A DNA stretch of 64,000 nucleotides from Noviherbaspirillum malthae (GCF_015352985.1 NZ_JACYXF010000003.1:62001-126000), one strand, 5' to 3'. Positions 11,200 through 20,663 are shown, counted from the stretch's first letter. Program-made: numbers and translations. Notes: a model not told the origin generated them from the letters alone.

Positions 11200-11682
11200 T
11201 CACTTCACCTCACGCTTCGTATCCAGATAAGCCTTCACCGTCCACATCGCTTCCTGGCTCAGCGTGCCTTCAAAAGGCGGCATGTACACCGCGCCGTTGC
11301 GCACCTTGCCCCGCCGTACGGAGGTCAGGTAGTACTGGTCGATCTCCTTGTAGCAGGCCTGTTTCTTGGCTTCGATCTTGATGTTCGTGCAGTCGCGGTC
11401 GAGCTTGCGCAGGTCGGGTGCGATGCCGCCGGAGACGGCTTCGATGCCGTGGCAGCGGGCACAGTTCTGGTTGTAGGCCGAGCTGCCGATGCGGATCGCC
11501 TCCTTGTTGCTGCGGTAGGGATTCTCCTCGCGCCATTGCTCGCCCAGCTGCGGCAGGGACTTGGTGTCGACTGCCTGCGGCGTGACATCGCCGTGGGCGT
11601 GGACCGACGGTGCATGCAGCAGCGCCGACAGCGCCAGCGCGGTAAGGGCCGCGAATGCGGTCCGGGAACCGGATGTGTTCAT
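11200..11682 (-). CDS. pedF: Cytochrome c550, PedF type
   Basis: A 160-residue periplasmic c-type cytochrome: signal peptide ending near SVHAHG, a single haem-binding CARCH preceded by SSAYNQN, and an axial-ligand region with VYMPPFEGTLS. The conserved run GGIAPDLRKLDRDC is characteristic of cytochromes paired with PQQ-dependent alcohol dehydrogenases (PedE/ExaA). It should accept electrons from such a dehydrogenase, but none is encoded in this window. GAGGAGG stands 6 bases before the start. It heads the cluster pedF - binding protein - NosR-like - apbE, separated from the second gene by 212 bases holding a repeat fragment. Confidence 0.88.
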   Translation of the reverse strand: MNTSGSRTAFAALTALALSALLHAPSVHAHGDVTPQAVDTKSLPQLGEQWREENPYRSNKEAIRIGSSAYNQNCARCHGIEAVSGGIAPDLRKLDRDCTNIKIEAKKQACYKEIDQYYLTSVRRGKVRNGAVYMPPFEGTLSQEAMWTVKAYLDTKREVK

Positions 11683-12175
11683 GATGCCTCCTCAACGTTA
11701 TAAAAATATCGGATGGCATCATCAAGGCAAGTAGCATGCCATTGGCAGATCAGGCTGATGACAAGGCGGTGCCGGTGCATCTTCGATGCGGATTGATTCA
11801 ATATGGAACACAGGTGTTGCTTGCTGCAACAGCAGGAAGACGCAGCCAAGCCTTTGCATGCGGACAAACGTGGGCACTCACAGTGCGGTCACTCGCGAAG
11901 GTCTCTTGCCATGGCCTCCTTCGGCAATTCCAGGCACGACGATTCCGATGCGCCTACGCTGGCTGGTTCAATACAAACCCGTCGAGCTGCGCGAAGCGAC
12001 AGACTGTTGGTCACTGCGATGTGATGAAAAATTCAACGCTGCGCCAAGGCCATGCATGCGATACCACGCTTCAAGGCTTTCTCTGCACTTCAATGCGCTG
12101 GGAGGCTATTTACGGACCTATAATGCGATCATCCATCACTCAATGGTCTGCATGACCATATCGCGGGACGGCCCG

Positions 12176-13129
12176 ATGACTCACGTATCCCCTGACTCCA
12201 CTATCCCGCATGAAGATCCCAGCTTCTACCGGACGCTGCTGGAATCCACCAAGGCCATCCCCTGGCGCATCGACTGGCAGACCATGCGCTTCAGCTATAT
12301 CGGCCCCCAGATCGAGCAGCTGCTTGGCTGGAAGCAGGCGAGCTGGATAACCGTCAACGACTGGGCCGAACGCATCCACCTGGAAGACCGGCAGAAGACG
12401 GTCGATTTCTGCGTCTCCCAATCGCAGAACGGCGTTGATCACGAAGCCGACTACCGCGCCCTCACCGCGGACGGAGACATCGTATGGATCCGTGACGTGG
12501 TGCATGTGCTGCGCCGCCCCGACGGCAGCGTCGACTCGCTGGTCGGATTCATGTTCGACATCAGCGAACGGAAAAAAGCCGAAGACAAGATCCTGAAACT
12601 GCAGGAAGAGCTCGAGACCCTGTCCTACAAGGACGGCCTGACCGGCGTGGCCAACCGGCGCATGCTGGATGCGCTGCTCGATGTCGAGTGGGCGAAATCC
12701 CGCGCCAGCCGGCAGCCCATCTCGGTCATCCTGGTCGATATCGATTTCTTCAAGCAGTACAACGACCACTATGGCCACCGCGCCGGCGATCAATGCCTCA
12801 AGCGCGTTGCCCATGTGCTGGATGCCGCCGCCACACGCTCGCGCGATCTCTGCGCGCGGCTGGGCGGCGAGGAATTCATGCTGGTGCTGCCGGAGACGGA
12901 TGCCGCGGCGGCACTGCAGGTGGCCGAGCGCTGCCGCAAGCTGCTGACCAGGGAAAGTATCACGCACGCCCAGTCGCATGTGTCCGACAGCGTGACGGTG
13001 AGCATGGGAATCGGCACCATCGTTCCCGATTCGCAGGATGACCTGAGCGAATTTCTAGAACTCGTCGACCGCAGGCTCTATCAAGCCAAGGCCAACGGCC
13101 GCGACTGGATCGAGGCCGGGGCGGCATAA
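12176..13129 (+). CDS. PAS-GGDEF diguanylate cyclase
   Basis: A 317-residue cytosolic diguanylate cyclase. Residues ~15-135 form a PAS fold of the PAS_3 type (WRIDWQTMRFSYIG... DIVWIRDVVHV... GFMFDISERKKAE), then a short coiled linker and a GGDEF domain with DGLTGVANRR, DIDFFKQYNDHYGHRAGD and an active RLGGEEF motif. No transmembrane segment. The frame is open to 11786, but the extra 130 residues look non-coding; ATG 12176 is taken since the PAS fold begins about 15 residues later. The Shine-Dalgarno (GGGAC) is weak, so the exact start is uncertain. Confidence 0.88.
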   Translation: MTHVSPDSTIPHEDPSFYRTLLESTKAIPWRIDWQTMRFSYIGPQIEQLLGWKQASWITVNDWAERIHLEDRQKTVDFCVSQSQNGVDHEADYRALTADGDIVWIRDVVHVLRRPDGSVDSLVGFMFDISERKKAEDKILKLQEELETLSYKDGLTGVANRRMLDALLDVEWAKSRASRQPISVILVDIDFFKQYNDHYGHRAGDQCLKRVAHVLDAAATRSRDLCARLGGEEFMLVLPETDAAAALQVAERCRKLLTRESITHAQSHVSDSVTVSMGIGTIVPDSQDDLSEFLELVDRRLYQAKANGRDWIEAGAA

Positions 13130-13215
13130 TCTTCTTCCCGTCGACTGAGCTATCCATTGCCACGGATGCTCCCGAAATCCTTGCCCGGTTCAGCAAAATG
13201 GAGACTATTCCGATG

Positions 13216-13239
13216 TTCGACGGAACCGTTTTCATTTCC
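13216..13239 (+). promoter_or_regulatory. Possible hrpII-like box (weak)
   Basis: TTCG, sixteen bases, then TTCC, about 140 bases before the start of the interrupted gene. HrpB/HrpX regulons use TTCG-N16-TTCG; this has one mismatch. A chance match is quite possible. Confidence 0.15.
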
Positions 13240-13380
13240 GTACCACTCACCTGAGAGCGCGGAGGCCCAACCGGGCTGTATCCGCCGTTGACACGCGCGG
13301 ATTGTCCGCTGCGGCAAGGCCTGCGCTCCGGCGCTGCGCAAGCGGCGTCGTACGCGAGCTTAGACCTTCAGGGCCCAGAC

Positions 13381-14062
13381 ATGCGCATTCCATTTCCATC
13401 TTCGGTTATTCCCGATCACGACAACTATTCCTTTTTCGGAAAGGCATGGAAGGACCGTTTCAACGGCGTGACGGAACTGTCGGCCAAGACCCGCTCGGGC
13501 GGCACGAATCTATCGGATAACGAGGAACGCCATGCGCACCAGACCAAACTGCTGGAGGCGCGGCTCAACACCTTTCTCGATGCCGCGAGTACGCCTGCAG
13601 TCGTCACAAAAACCGCTATTGGCCGTGTGGAGGTGCCGTATGTGAAGTCGCCGCTGCCTGCACTGCGGGATGCGCGCATCCTTCCCAGCTTTTCCCGTGC
13701 ACGCGCGGGTTCCGTGGACAGCTTTAACAAACGCAAGGCGATCTCCAAGCTCAAGGAGGAGTTCCTGCGCTGCGATGAACCTGTCAGGACGGCATTCCTT
13801 GAAAAAATCCAGGGCGATATCACCAGTGCACAGGCTGGCAGTTTCATCAAGGCGAAATTGGAAGAATCACATAAAGAGCTTTTCAGGTTGACGAGCAAGA
13901 ACAAGTTTCAGGACCTGGACTCCCTCGGAGAGAAAAGGAGCCAGTTGGAGCGGAGACGAGTCGAAGTCGGCGAGATGCGAGGCAGGGAGAAGCTTTACGG
14001 ACAAGCCACCTTGCTTTTCAACGGGACGGATCGCAAATTGCGCTCCATTGACCGCAAGACTA
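13381..14062 (+). pseudogene. 5' part of IS-interrupted large gene (effector-like?)
   Basis: The first ~227 codons of a gene whose remainder lies at 16082-17806. Taking ATG 13381 (MRIPFPSSV), the frame reads into the IS630 element and stops there at 14082. The protein is charged and helical, with no signal peptide and no domain I recognise. It is basic in the middle (RARAGSVDSFNKRKAISKLKEE), and its codon use looks less GC-rich than that of neighbours. A TTG start at 13288 is possible but the extra residues are low-complexity. Late-exponential secreted effector is one idea from size and composition only; the function is unknown. Confidence 0.75.
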
Positions 14063-15224
14063 GTATCCTGTCCCGCAAATAACTTTACTTAGTCAATACT
14101 GTCTAAGCTAAGGTAATGACCATGAGGAGACGATCATGGAACGCGGGCGCCCTAAAAAAGCTGAAATCGTGTTGTTGGATCATGAGCGTGCCGAACTGCA
14201 AGCCTTGGCGCATTCCCGCTCGCTGCCGCATAGCATTGTGCGCCGGGCACAAATGATTCTGATGTCCGCTGATGGCATGAACAATGCCAGCATTGCCGAG
14301 CACTTCGACATGTCCCGTCCCATTGTTGGCTTCTGGAGGAAGCGTTACCTGACCCAAGGCATCGCCGGCCTCTACGACGAAAGCCGTCCCGGCCGGCCAC
14401 GCAGCTATCAGGATGAACAAGTTGCTGACCTGCTCAATAAGGTGTTGCAAGAACAGCCCAAGATAGCGACCCACTGGAGTGTACGCCTGGCGGCCAGCGA
14501 AACGGGTATCTCCAAAAGTACAGTGCAACGTTATCTGCATCTGTTCGGTGTACAACCGCATCGCAGCAAGTCATTCAAGTTATCAAACGATCCGCAGTTC
14601 GTTGACAAGGTGCGCGACATCGTTGGCCTGTATCTGAACCCACCAGACAAGGCGCTGGTGCTATGCGTCGACGAGAAGAGCCAGATTCAGGCTATTGAGC
14701 GCAGCCAGCCCTCGCTGCCGGCTGGGCTGGGCCACATTGAGGGCGTCGCACATGACTATTTCCGCCATGGTACGACGACGCTATTTGCAGCACTGGATGT
14801 GGCCACTGGTGAAGTGGTCGGCCAATGCAAGGCGCGGCATCGTCATCAGGAATTCCTAGCCTTCCTGCAGCACCTCGATCGCACCATCCCCGAAGACCTG
14901 GACATTCATCTGGTCATTGATAACTACATTACGCACAAACATTCCAAGGTACGCGCATGGCTGGCACAGCGACCTCGCTATCATGTGCATTACACGCCTA
15001 CCTACAGTTCATGGTTGAATCAGGTAGAGCGTTGGTTCTCACTACTGAATCAACGAGTACTACACCGCGGTTCCTTCAAAACCGTCGCTCAACTCACCGA
15101 ACGTATAGATCGCTTCGTTAATGAATACAATGCCAACTCACGACCCTTTGTATGGACGGCGACCGCCGATTCAATCTTAGAAAAAGTACACCGCCTGTGT
15201 AAAGTTATTTGCGGGACAGGACAC
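14063..15224 (+). mobile_element. IS630-family insertion sequence, complete
   Basis: 1162 bases. Terminal inverted repeats read GTATCCTGTCCCGCAAATAA on the left and GTGTCC... on the right (26 bases, one mismatch). Both sides carry a TA duplication inside a CTAG target (14060-14063 and 15224-15227), as expected for this family. One intact transposase gene fills it. It abuts the IS5-family element directly. Confidence 0.92.
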
Positions 15225-15227
15225 TAG
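14136..15227 (+). CDS. IS630-family transposase
   Basis: A 363-residue DDE transposase, intact. An N-terminal helix-turn-helix region (RRAQMILMSADGMNNASIAEHF) is followed by a winged-helix part and the catalytic core: LCVDEKSQIQAI (first Asp), HLVIDNYITHKH (second Asp) and SSWLNQVERWFSLL (Glu). AGGAG lies upstream of ATG 14136. The stop codon TAG (15225-15227) is not in the element: the IS ends with CAC at 15224, and the TA duplication plus the target G complete the stop. Confidence 0.93.
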   Translation: MERGRPKKAEIVLLDHERAELQALAHSRSLPHSIVRRAQMILMSADGMNNASIAEHFDMSRPIVGFWRKRYLTQGIAGLYDESRPGRPRSYQDEQVADLLNKVLQEQPKIATHWSVRLAASETGISKSTVQRYLHLFGVQPHRSKSFKLSNDPQFVDKVRDIVGLYLNPPDKALVLCVDEKSQIQAIERSQPSLPAGLGHIEGVAHDYFRHGTTTLFAALDVATGEVVGQCKARHRHQEFLAFLQHLDRTIPEDLDIHLVIDNYITHKHSKVRAWLAQRPRYHVHYTPTYSSWLNQVERWFSLLNQRVLHRGSFKTVAQLTERIDRFVNEYNANSRPFVWTATADSILEKVHRLCKVICGTGH

Positions 15228-16079
15228 AACTCATTTCATAAATAGGTAGTCGACGCTCTTTTCGACATGACGGGGTTTTCATCATGGCGCGAAGAGAAGA
15301 ACTTACCGATGAACAATGGGCGATTCTGGAGCCGCTCATTCCGGCTCCCGTACGGCGGGCAGACGGACGCGGCCGGCCAGTGGTCCACAGCGATAGAGCT
15401 GTGCTTAACGGCATTCTATGGGTGCTGCGTACTGGCGCTGCATGGGCTGATTTACCCAACCGCTTCCCATCTGGCTGTACATGTTTCAGACGTTTCACCC
15501 GATGGGTCAAGGCGGGTGTCATGAGGCAGATACTCGAAGCACTGGCGCGACACCTGGAACAAGCAGGAAAGATCGATTTATCCGAATGCTTCATCGACGG
15601 CACTTTCGTAGTGGCGAAAAAGGGGGATCCAAAGTGGGAAAGACCAAGCGGGGCAAGGGCACGAAGCTCATGGTTATTACAGACGCTCATGGTCTTCCAC
15701 TCGCCGTGCACACGGCTTCTGCTAGCCCACATGAAGTCACCCTTGTCGAAGCTACCCTCGATGAAGCCGTCACCGTGGGACGACCCCGACGACTTATTGG
15801 GGATCGTGCCTATGACAGTGATCCGCTCGATCAAAGGCTCGCAGAGCGCGGCATTGAATTGATTGCACCGCATCGCAAGGGGCGCATCCGGCCTGCCACA
15901 CAGGATGGTCGTCCTCTGCGACGTTACAGAAGGCGATGGAAGGTTGAACGGACCTTTGCCTGGCTTAACAAGTTTAAGCGTGTCATTACACGTTGGGACC
16001 GCTGCATCGAACATTACACCGCCTTTGTTCATCTCTCACTTGTCATGATTCTGCTTCGACGCCATTTATGAAATGAGTT
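15228..16079 (+). mobile_element. IS5-family (IS427-group) insertion sequence
   Basis: 852 bases with 16-base inverted repeats AACTCATTTCATAAAT at each end and a CTAG direct repeat on both sides (15224-15227, 16080-16083), the usual target of this group. The left CTAG is shared with the right edge of the IS630 element, so the two insertions are back to back. Confidence 0.9.
15284..16071 (+). CDS. IS5-family transposase, two frames joined by -1 frameshift
   Basis: Two overlapping frames: OrfA 15284-15862 (MARREELTDEQWAILEPLIP...) and OrfB ending at 16071. A slippery run of five A and five G (15617-15626) lies where the -1 shift would join VVAKK to GGSKVGKTK. The fused product would be about 262 residues. 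The DDE residues are in CFIDGTFV (OrfA), IGDRAYDSD and WKVERTFAWL (OrfB). This layout is normal for the group, so the element is probably functional rather than decayed. Confidence 0.88.
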
Positions 16080-16081
16080 CT

Positions 16082-17806
16082 AGAGAAATCCTGAGACCAT
16101 CTTCCTATAAACTGCACCGAGCAAACAACAACGGCGACAAGGTCACGAACCGGCCGTTATATGTCGAGGAATTGAAAAACCTTCGACGAGAAGGCATTAA
16201 CAGCGCCCAAGACCTGAAAACGGAAACTGGCATCCGCAATTTCACGGAAGCGCAGTTCATCACACTGGCGAACGCGATAAGGGATTTCCGCGAGCAGGTG
16301 AAGACTTTGGAAGGCGCTGGCGCGGCGGACGAACAGGCGCTTCGAGCCGCGGCAAAGCCCATCCTGTACAGCCGTGAAAGAGAAGCGGTTCACCGCTTCA
16401 TCCGCGATATGGTTCGCCAGCTCAAGAGGGCTGGGGTTCCTGCCGAGGACCTCAGCGAAATCCGTGCGCTGATTCCCGACAAGCCTGGCGGCGCGCAGGC
16501 GCTGTTCCAGGGACTCGTGCCCGGCACCGGAAAGCAGATGCGCCTGCAGGACGAGGCCGAACGCATGGCCAAGGCGTTGCCGAAGGTTTTGCGGCTTACT
16601 GCTGCATATGGGGAAAAGTTGCAGGAAAACCTGATGCAATTCGACCTGAGCGGGGTGCAAGCTTTCAGTGACTATGTGAACAACGATGAGCCACCGTCCT
16701 CACATGCTCTTGAATTCATCAAGTCGTTCCAAGGCCAAGCCTTTGTAGACGCAATTGTAGAAAAAGGGATTGAACTGTTTGGGCCTCAACTTTACCAAGT
16801 AGAAGCTCTCAAAACCCGAAATGTCCGGAAAGATCCTGACGAGACGCTTCGTCTTGCAGCGGACTTGTTGAAGCTCGTTTTAAAACTTAGCTCATTAAGC
16901 TGTCCCTCCCTTGATCATCTTGTGCAAGAGAACCAGCATCTCTTCATGATGACTAGCGATCCGGAATTCTGGGAAACGGAGGCCGTCGGCAAGGCGGCAA
17001 CCCGCCTGACGCAAGACTCGGACATCAATTCCACGAAGAAGTCACGCATCTTCAAGCAGATGAAATTGCGCGCCGCTGCTATGGGAGTGGATGCAGCCGA
17101 GGTTGACGCCTACATGATTCAAGGCATCGCCAATACACTGCGCAACCGCAACATGGTGATCGAAGGCACGAAGATAGCCGGCGTGATCGGTTCCGTCGCC
17201 GGCAATATTTCATCCACGCCCTTGTCCGTGGTGGCGGCGCCCCATGCACCTTTCCTTGCGCTGCCCGGCATCATGGACCTTGCGCTGATGCCTGCCGGCT
17301 GGGCCATCGGACAAATACCGGGCGCCATCTTTGGTGCGACCGTGCTGAACGACATGAAGCGCGCTCGCCTGCAGGAAGCAAAGGACAGCGGGGGCGTGAT
17401 GAACTCTGATCTGTACAGAGTATCGGACGTGAATCATCTCAGCGCAACTTATACATCGGCCAGTAAAAGCATTCGTTTCAGCCGGAAGAACTTGGCGAAA
17501 CTGCTCAATGCCGAAAAGCCGGCGTTGATGCCCATGGCGCGTGGAAGTTTCAGTCAGTACAAACATGCGCATGGCCAGGTGTGGAAAGGCATGGCAAAGG
17601 AAATTTCTTCGCTTGTGTGGACTCCCATACGCTACGTTTTCTCCACCGGTCCACAAGACGCATGGAAAGATCTCGTGATCCACAATGATCCGGCGCAGTG
17701 GAAAAGGCAGACTGCAGAACGGTTGAAAGACTACATGGGATATTACTCGTCTGAGTCTGTATTCGTCGAGGACAGGTCGACAGATGGGTCAAGTTCTGGA
17801 GTATGA
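16082..17806 (+). pseudogene. 3' part of IS-interrupted large gene
   Basis: 574 codons continuing the gene begun at 13381. Removing both IS copies joins codon ACT (14059-14061) to AGA (16082-16084) in the same frame, giving an 801-residue protein. An in-frame ATG at 16073, inside the IS5 end, could still start translation here. The protein is mostly helical and charged; around residues 365-425 of the fragment there are hydrophobic Gly/Ala/Pro-rich stretches (GVIGSVAGNISSTPLSVVAA, PAGWAIGQIPGAIFGATV) that could insert in a membrane. No family recognised. Base composition is visibly less GC-rich than the flanks, suggesting transfer. Confidence 0.75.
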
Positions 17807-17936
17807 CCGCCACCTGCTGAAGTAATGGTAAATGGCGTTCCACCAAGTGTTAAAAATTTTTAATGGAATATGGCAGGCAGGATGCAGAATGGCGGCAGTC
17901 GCTCTATGGTGCTCGTCAATCCGCACCCGAAAATCG

Positions 17937-19274
17937 CTAACCCGGTCCCGGCGACACTCCCGACTGCAGCGCACCGGCACCACCCTTGTCCTTCTTCACC
18001 GCATACATCGCCTGGTCCGCATGCCGAAGCAACTGTTCGATGCCGCTCCCGTGCTCGGGATACAAGGCGATGCCGATGCTGGGCCGCATCGACAGCCGGT
18101 GCTCCCCGAGCTGGATCACCTGCATGACGGAGCTGCGGATTTTCGCCGCGATCCTTGATGCATCGTCGGCATGCTGGATATGTTCGAGCACCACCATGAA
18201 TTCGTCGCCGCCCAGCCGGGCCACGGTATCTTCAATGCGGATGCACTGCTTCAGGCGATGTCCCACCACGCGCAGCAGTTCGTCGCCGGCGTCATGGCCG
18301 AGCGTGTCGTTGATGCGCTTGAAATCATCAAGATCGATATACAGCACCGCGGCCTGGCGCTGCTCCTGGCCGGCCACGGCAAGCGCGTGCCGGCCCCTGT
18401 CATGGAGCAGCCGCCTGTTGGGAAGGCCGGTCAGTTCATCGTACTGCGCAAGCATGAGCAGCCTGGCATGAAGCCGGTAGCGTTCGATGGATGCCGCCAC
18501 CTGCGTAGCGACGAACTGCAGCATGTCGCAGTCGCTTTCGCCATAACGGCAGCCGTCATGGCTGCGGATGAGCAGCGCGCCTATCGTCCTGTCGGAAGAC
18601 GTCAAGGGCACTGCAATGATGGATGCATCGCTTGCTCCGGCAAGCACTACCTGCGGCATGGCCGTGCCGCAGGTGATCGCTTCTCCGCACAGCCGGGCCG
18701 CATGGAGTTCCTGTGTCAGCGGCGTGTCCGCGCCGCCGTCGCATCCATAAGGAAATTCAAGACTGCCGTCGGCTTCGTTAAGCAGGCCTGCAGCAAAGCC
18801 GGCCACCGGCAGCAGGCGGGCAATGATGTGATGAACGTCGCACAGCATCGCAGGCAGATCGACAGCCGCATGGGCGGCCTCGGAGATGGCATAGGTCGCT
18901 GCCTGGCGCCTTTCCAGCTGCCGGTGCTCGCTCAGGTCGCGGGCGACGCCGATGCGCATCTGATCGGCTTCCGACCAGCGGGCCGACCACATCAGGGTGG
19001 CATGGCTTCCATCCTTGCGTACGTACCGGTTCTCGAAACCGATGCGCGGAAGCCCCGCCATGACCTGCCCTGCCTCCTCGAGCGTCCTCGCCCGGTCTTC
19101 CGGCGCGACGAGGTCCAGCATGCTGCGGCCGATCAGTTCCTGCTGGCTGTATCCGAGGATGCGCTCGCATGCCGCGCTCACGAACGCGATCTTCCCGTGC
19201 ACGTCTACCATGAAGACGGCATCGAGCAGGAGATCGACGACATTCGTCAGCAGCTCGGGAGGTTTTGCGCTCAT
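17937..19274 (-). CDS. PAS-GAF-GGDEF diguanylate cyclase
   Basis: A 445-residue cytosolic sensor-cyclase. Residues ~8-130: a PAS domain (DAVFMVDVHGKIAFVSAACERILGY). Residues ~140-275: a GAF-like domain with several cysteines that could bind a ligand. Residues ~285-440: GGDEF with DELTGLPNRR, DLDDFKRINDTLGHDAGD and RLGGDEF intact, so it should make c-di-GMP. No EAL domain and no membrane segment. It is monocistronic, starting 145 bases downstream (on its strand) of the sigma-factor gene end. The input signal is unknown. Confidence 0.9.
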   Translation of the reverse strand: MSAKPPELLTNVVDLLLDAVFMVDVHGKIAFVSAACERILGYSQQELIGRSMLDLVAPEDRARTLEEAGQVMAGLPRIGFENRYVRKDGSHATLMWSARWSEADQMRIGVARDLSEHRQLERRQAATYAISEAAHAAVDLPAMLCDVHHIIARLLPVAGFAAGLLNEADGSLEFPYGCDGGADTPLTQELHAARLCGEAITCGTAMPQVVLAGASDASIIAVPLTSSDRTIGALLIRSHDGCRYGESDCDMLQFVATQVAASIERYRLHARLLMLAQYDELTGLPNRRLLHDRGRHALAVAGQEQRQAAVLYIDLDDFKRINDTLGHDAGDELLRVVGHRLKQCIRIEDTVARLGGDEFMVVLEHIQHADDASRIAAKIRSSVMQVIQLGEHRLSMRPSIGIALYPEHGSGIEQLLRHADQAMYAVKKDKGGAGALQSGVSPGPG

Positions 19275-19419
19275 GCATACAGCATACTATTAAATTGCTG
19301 CACTGCTGCATGTCATGCCAGCTTCGCGCCTTCATTGACGCCCGAAAAGCATGACTGATTGTCAATACCTCCGGACGTCAGGGCAGCGCTTCCTTCCGGT
19401 CACCGCCGGAACAGGGCGC

Positions 19420-19959
19420 TCATCGGCATTCGTCGCGCACCGCCGCGCGTACGCGGGAAACGCGGGACCGCACCGTACCAATCGGGATGTTGAGCTGGCG
19501 CGCCGCTTCCTCATAGGTCGTATCGCCGTCGAGCACGGCCTCGAAGGTGGCGCGCATGTCCGGATCGATGCGGTTGAGTATCTCGCCGACCTTGCGTGCG
19601 ATCTGGCGCGATTCGATTACCATCATCGGGTCGATGCAGTGCTGGTCGATGATCTGCTCCAGCTCGGCTTCGTCGATGGCGTCGCACAGAGAAGAAGTCG
19701 TGCGGCGCACATGGTTGCGCGCCAGGTTGAGCGCAATCCCGAACAGCCAGGTCGATGGCTTGGAGAGCCCGGAAAAGCGCTCGGCGCAGCGCAGCGCTTC
19801 GAGGAAGGTCGACTGCACCACATCCTCGGCATCTTCGGGATTGCGGACATAGCGCAGCACAAAGCGATGGAGCTGGCGGTAGTATTGCAGGAATAAGGCA
19901 TTGACATCGATGGCGGCAGGGCAAAGCGCATCGACGTCCGTAGCGGCGGCGTTCGTCAT
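19420..19959 (-). CDS. ECF-type RNA polymerase sigma factor
   Basis: A 179-residue extracytoplasmic-function sigma factor. Region 2 is visible as FLQYYRQLHRFVLRYVRNPEDAEDVVQSTFLEAL, then STWLFGIALNLARNHVRR. Region 4 is DMRATFEAVLDGDTTYEEAARQLNIPIGTVRSRVSRVR, a clear helix-turn-helix. The start at 19959 (MTNAAATD) has GGGAGAT 6 bases upstream; an in-frame ATG eight codons earlier is less likely. No anti-sigma membrane protein lies next to it; the only same-strand neighbour upstream is the 90-residue protein at 20309. How it is controlled is not evident. Confidence 0.9.
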   Translation of the reverse strand: MTNAAATDVDALCPAAIDVNALFLQYYRQLHRFVLRYVRNPEDAEDVVQSTFLEALRCAERFSGLSKPSTWLFGIALNLARNHVRRTTSSLCDAIDEAELEQIIDQHCIDPMMVIESRQIARKVGEILNRIDPDMRATFEAVLDGDTTYEEAARQLNIPIGTVRSRVSRVRAAVRDECR

Positions 19960-20254
19960 TATGATCTCCCAGTTGATCTGCATTTGTTGTCGTGGCCGAC
20001 TGCACGCCTTTGATCAGCGGTTTTTTTTCTATGCGTTGCTGTTGCCGTGACTGCACGATACCCAGACGGGGCCGCCGCAAGGGGATTTGGTGAGAAATGG
20101 TGAGGGATTGAAAGTTTTTGAGGAACGCGGCGGGTTGCGCCATACGATCATTGCGATCATTGCGATCCCGGCGCGCGCATACGGAAGCCGGCGCGCCGGC
20201 GCCTCATGCACAGCGGCTGTAAAGGATGGGAGAATGGAGAAGGCGCCGATACGC

Positions 20255-20288
20255 CGGCATAGCCATGCACGAAGGCATGGCTATGCCG
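20255..20288. terminator. Perfect 14-bp hairpin after the 90-residue gene
   Basis: CGGCATAGCCATGC, loop ACGAAG, then its complement. It begins 20 bases beyond the stop of the 20309 gene on the minus strand. No T-run follows on either strand. The rest of 19960-20308 (349 bases) is a spacer upstream of the sigma factor, with an AT-rich run near 20020-20035 and nothing else I recognise. Confidence 0.5.
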
Positions 20289-20308
20289 CCGGAGGCACAA
20301 TCAGGACA

Positions 20309-20581
20309 CTAGTGCAGGCCGCCCTTGGGACTCAGGTCGGTGTAGAAGTCGGATACTTGTTCCTCGACGGAAGAATAAGGCATCTGCAGATCGATGCCCC
20401 TGCCTCTCTCGCTGTTACGGTACATCGCCGCGCCAAGCAGCAGCAGCCGGCGCATGTCCGTCTCCGAAATGTTGCCTTCGATGGAAGAAAGTGCATGTGC
20501 ATAAATTTCGGCAACCGTGGTTGCATCCACTTCCGCCGTCTCGGTACATTTGATGAATTCCAGAATTTCCGTCACTGTCAT
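20309..20581 (-). CDS. Hypothetical 90-residue protein
   Basis: Start MTVTEILEFIKC at 20581 with GGAG 6 bases upstream; an ATG eight codons earlier is less well placed. The protein is acidic and predicted helical (VDATTVAEIYAHALSSIEGNISETDMRRLLLLGAAMYR), with no signal peptide or membrane segment. It lies upstream of the ECF sigma factor on the same strand, 350 bases away. I do not recognise the family; a small regulatory or adaptor protein is possible but not shown. Confidence 0.6.
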   Translation of the reverse strand: MTVTEILEFIKCTETAEVDATTVAEIYAHALSSIEGNISETDMRRLLLLGAAMYRNSERGRGIDLQMPYSSVEEQVSDFYTDLSPKGGLH

Positions 20582-20663
20582 GACAACTCCATCGTCAGTA
20601 CTCATTCGTTAATGACCGATGTAGTTTTGTCTGGTTCCTGACGCTGGCGGTCTTTCTGCGGAT

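Noticed and set aside
15284..16071. IS5 transposase as a frameshifted pseudogene
   Set aside because: A slippery A5G5 run at the frame junction and intact catalytic residues fit the normal programmed frameshift of this IS group.
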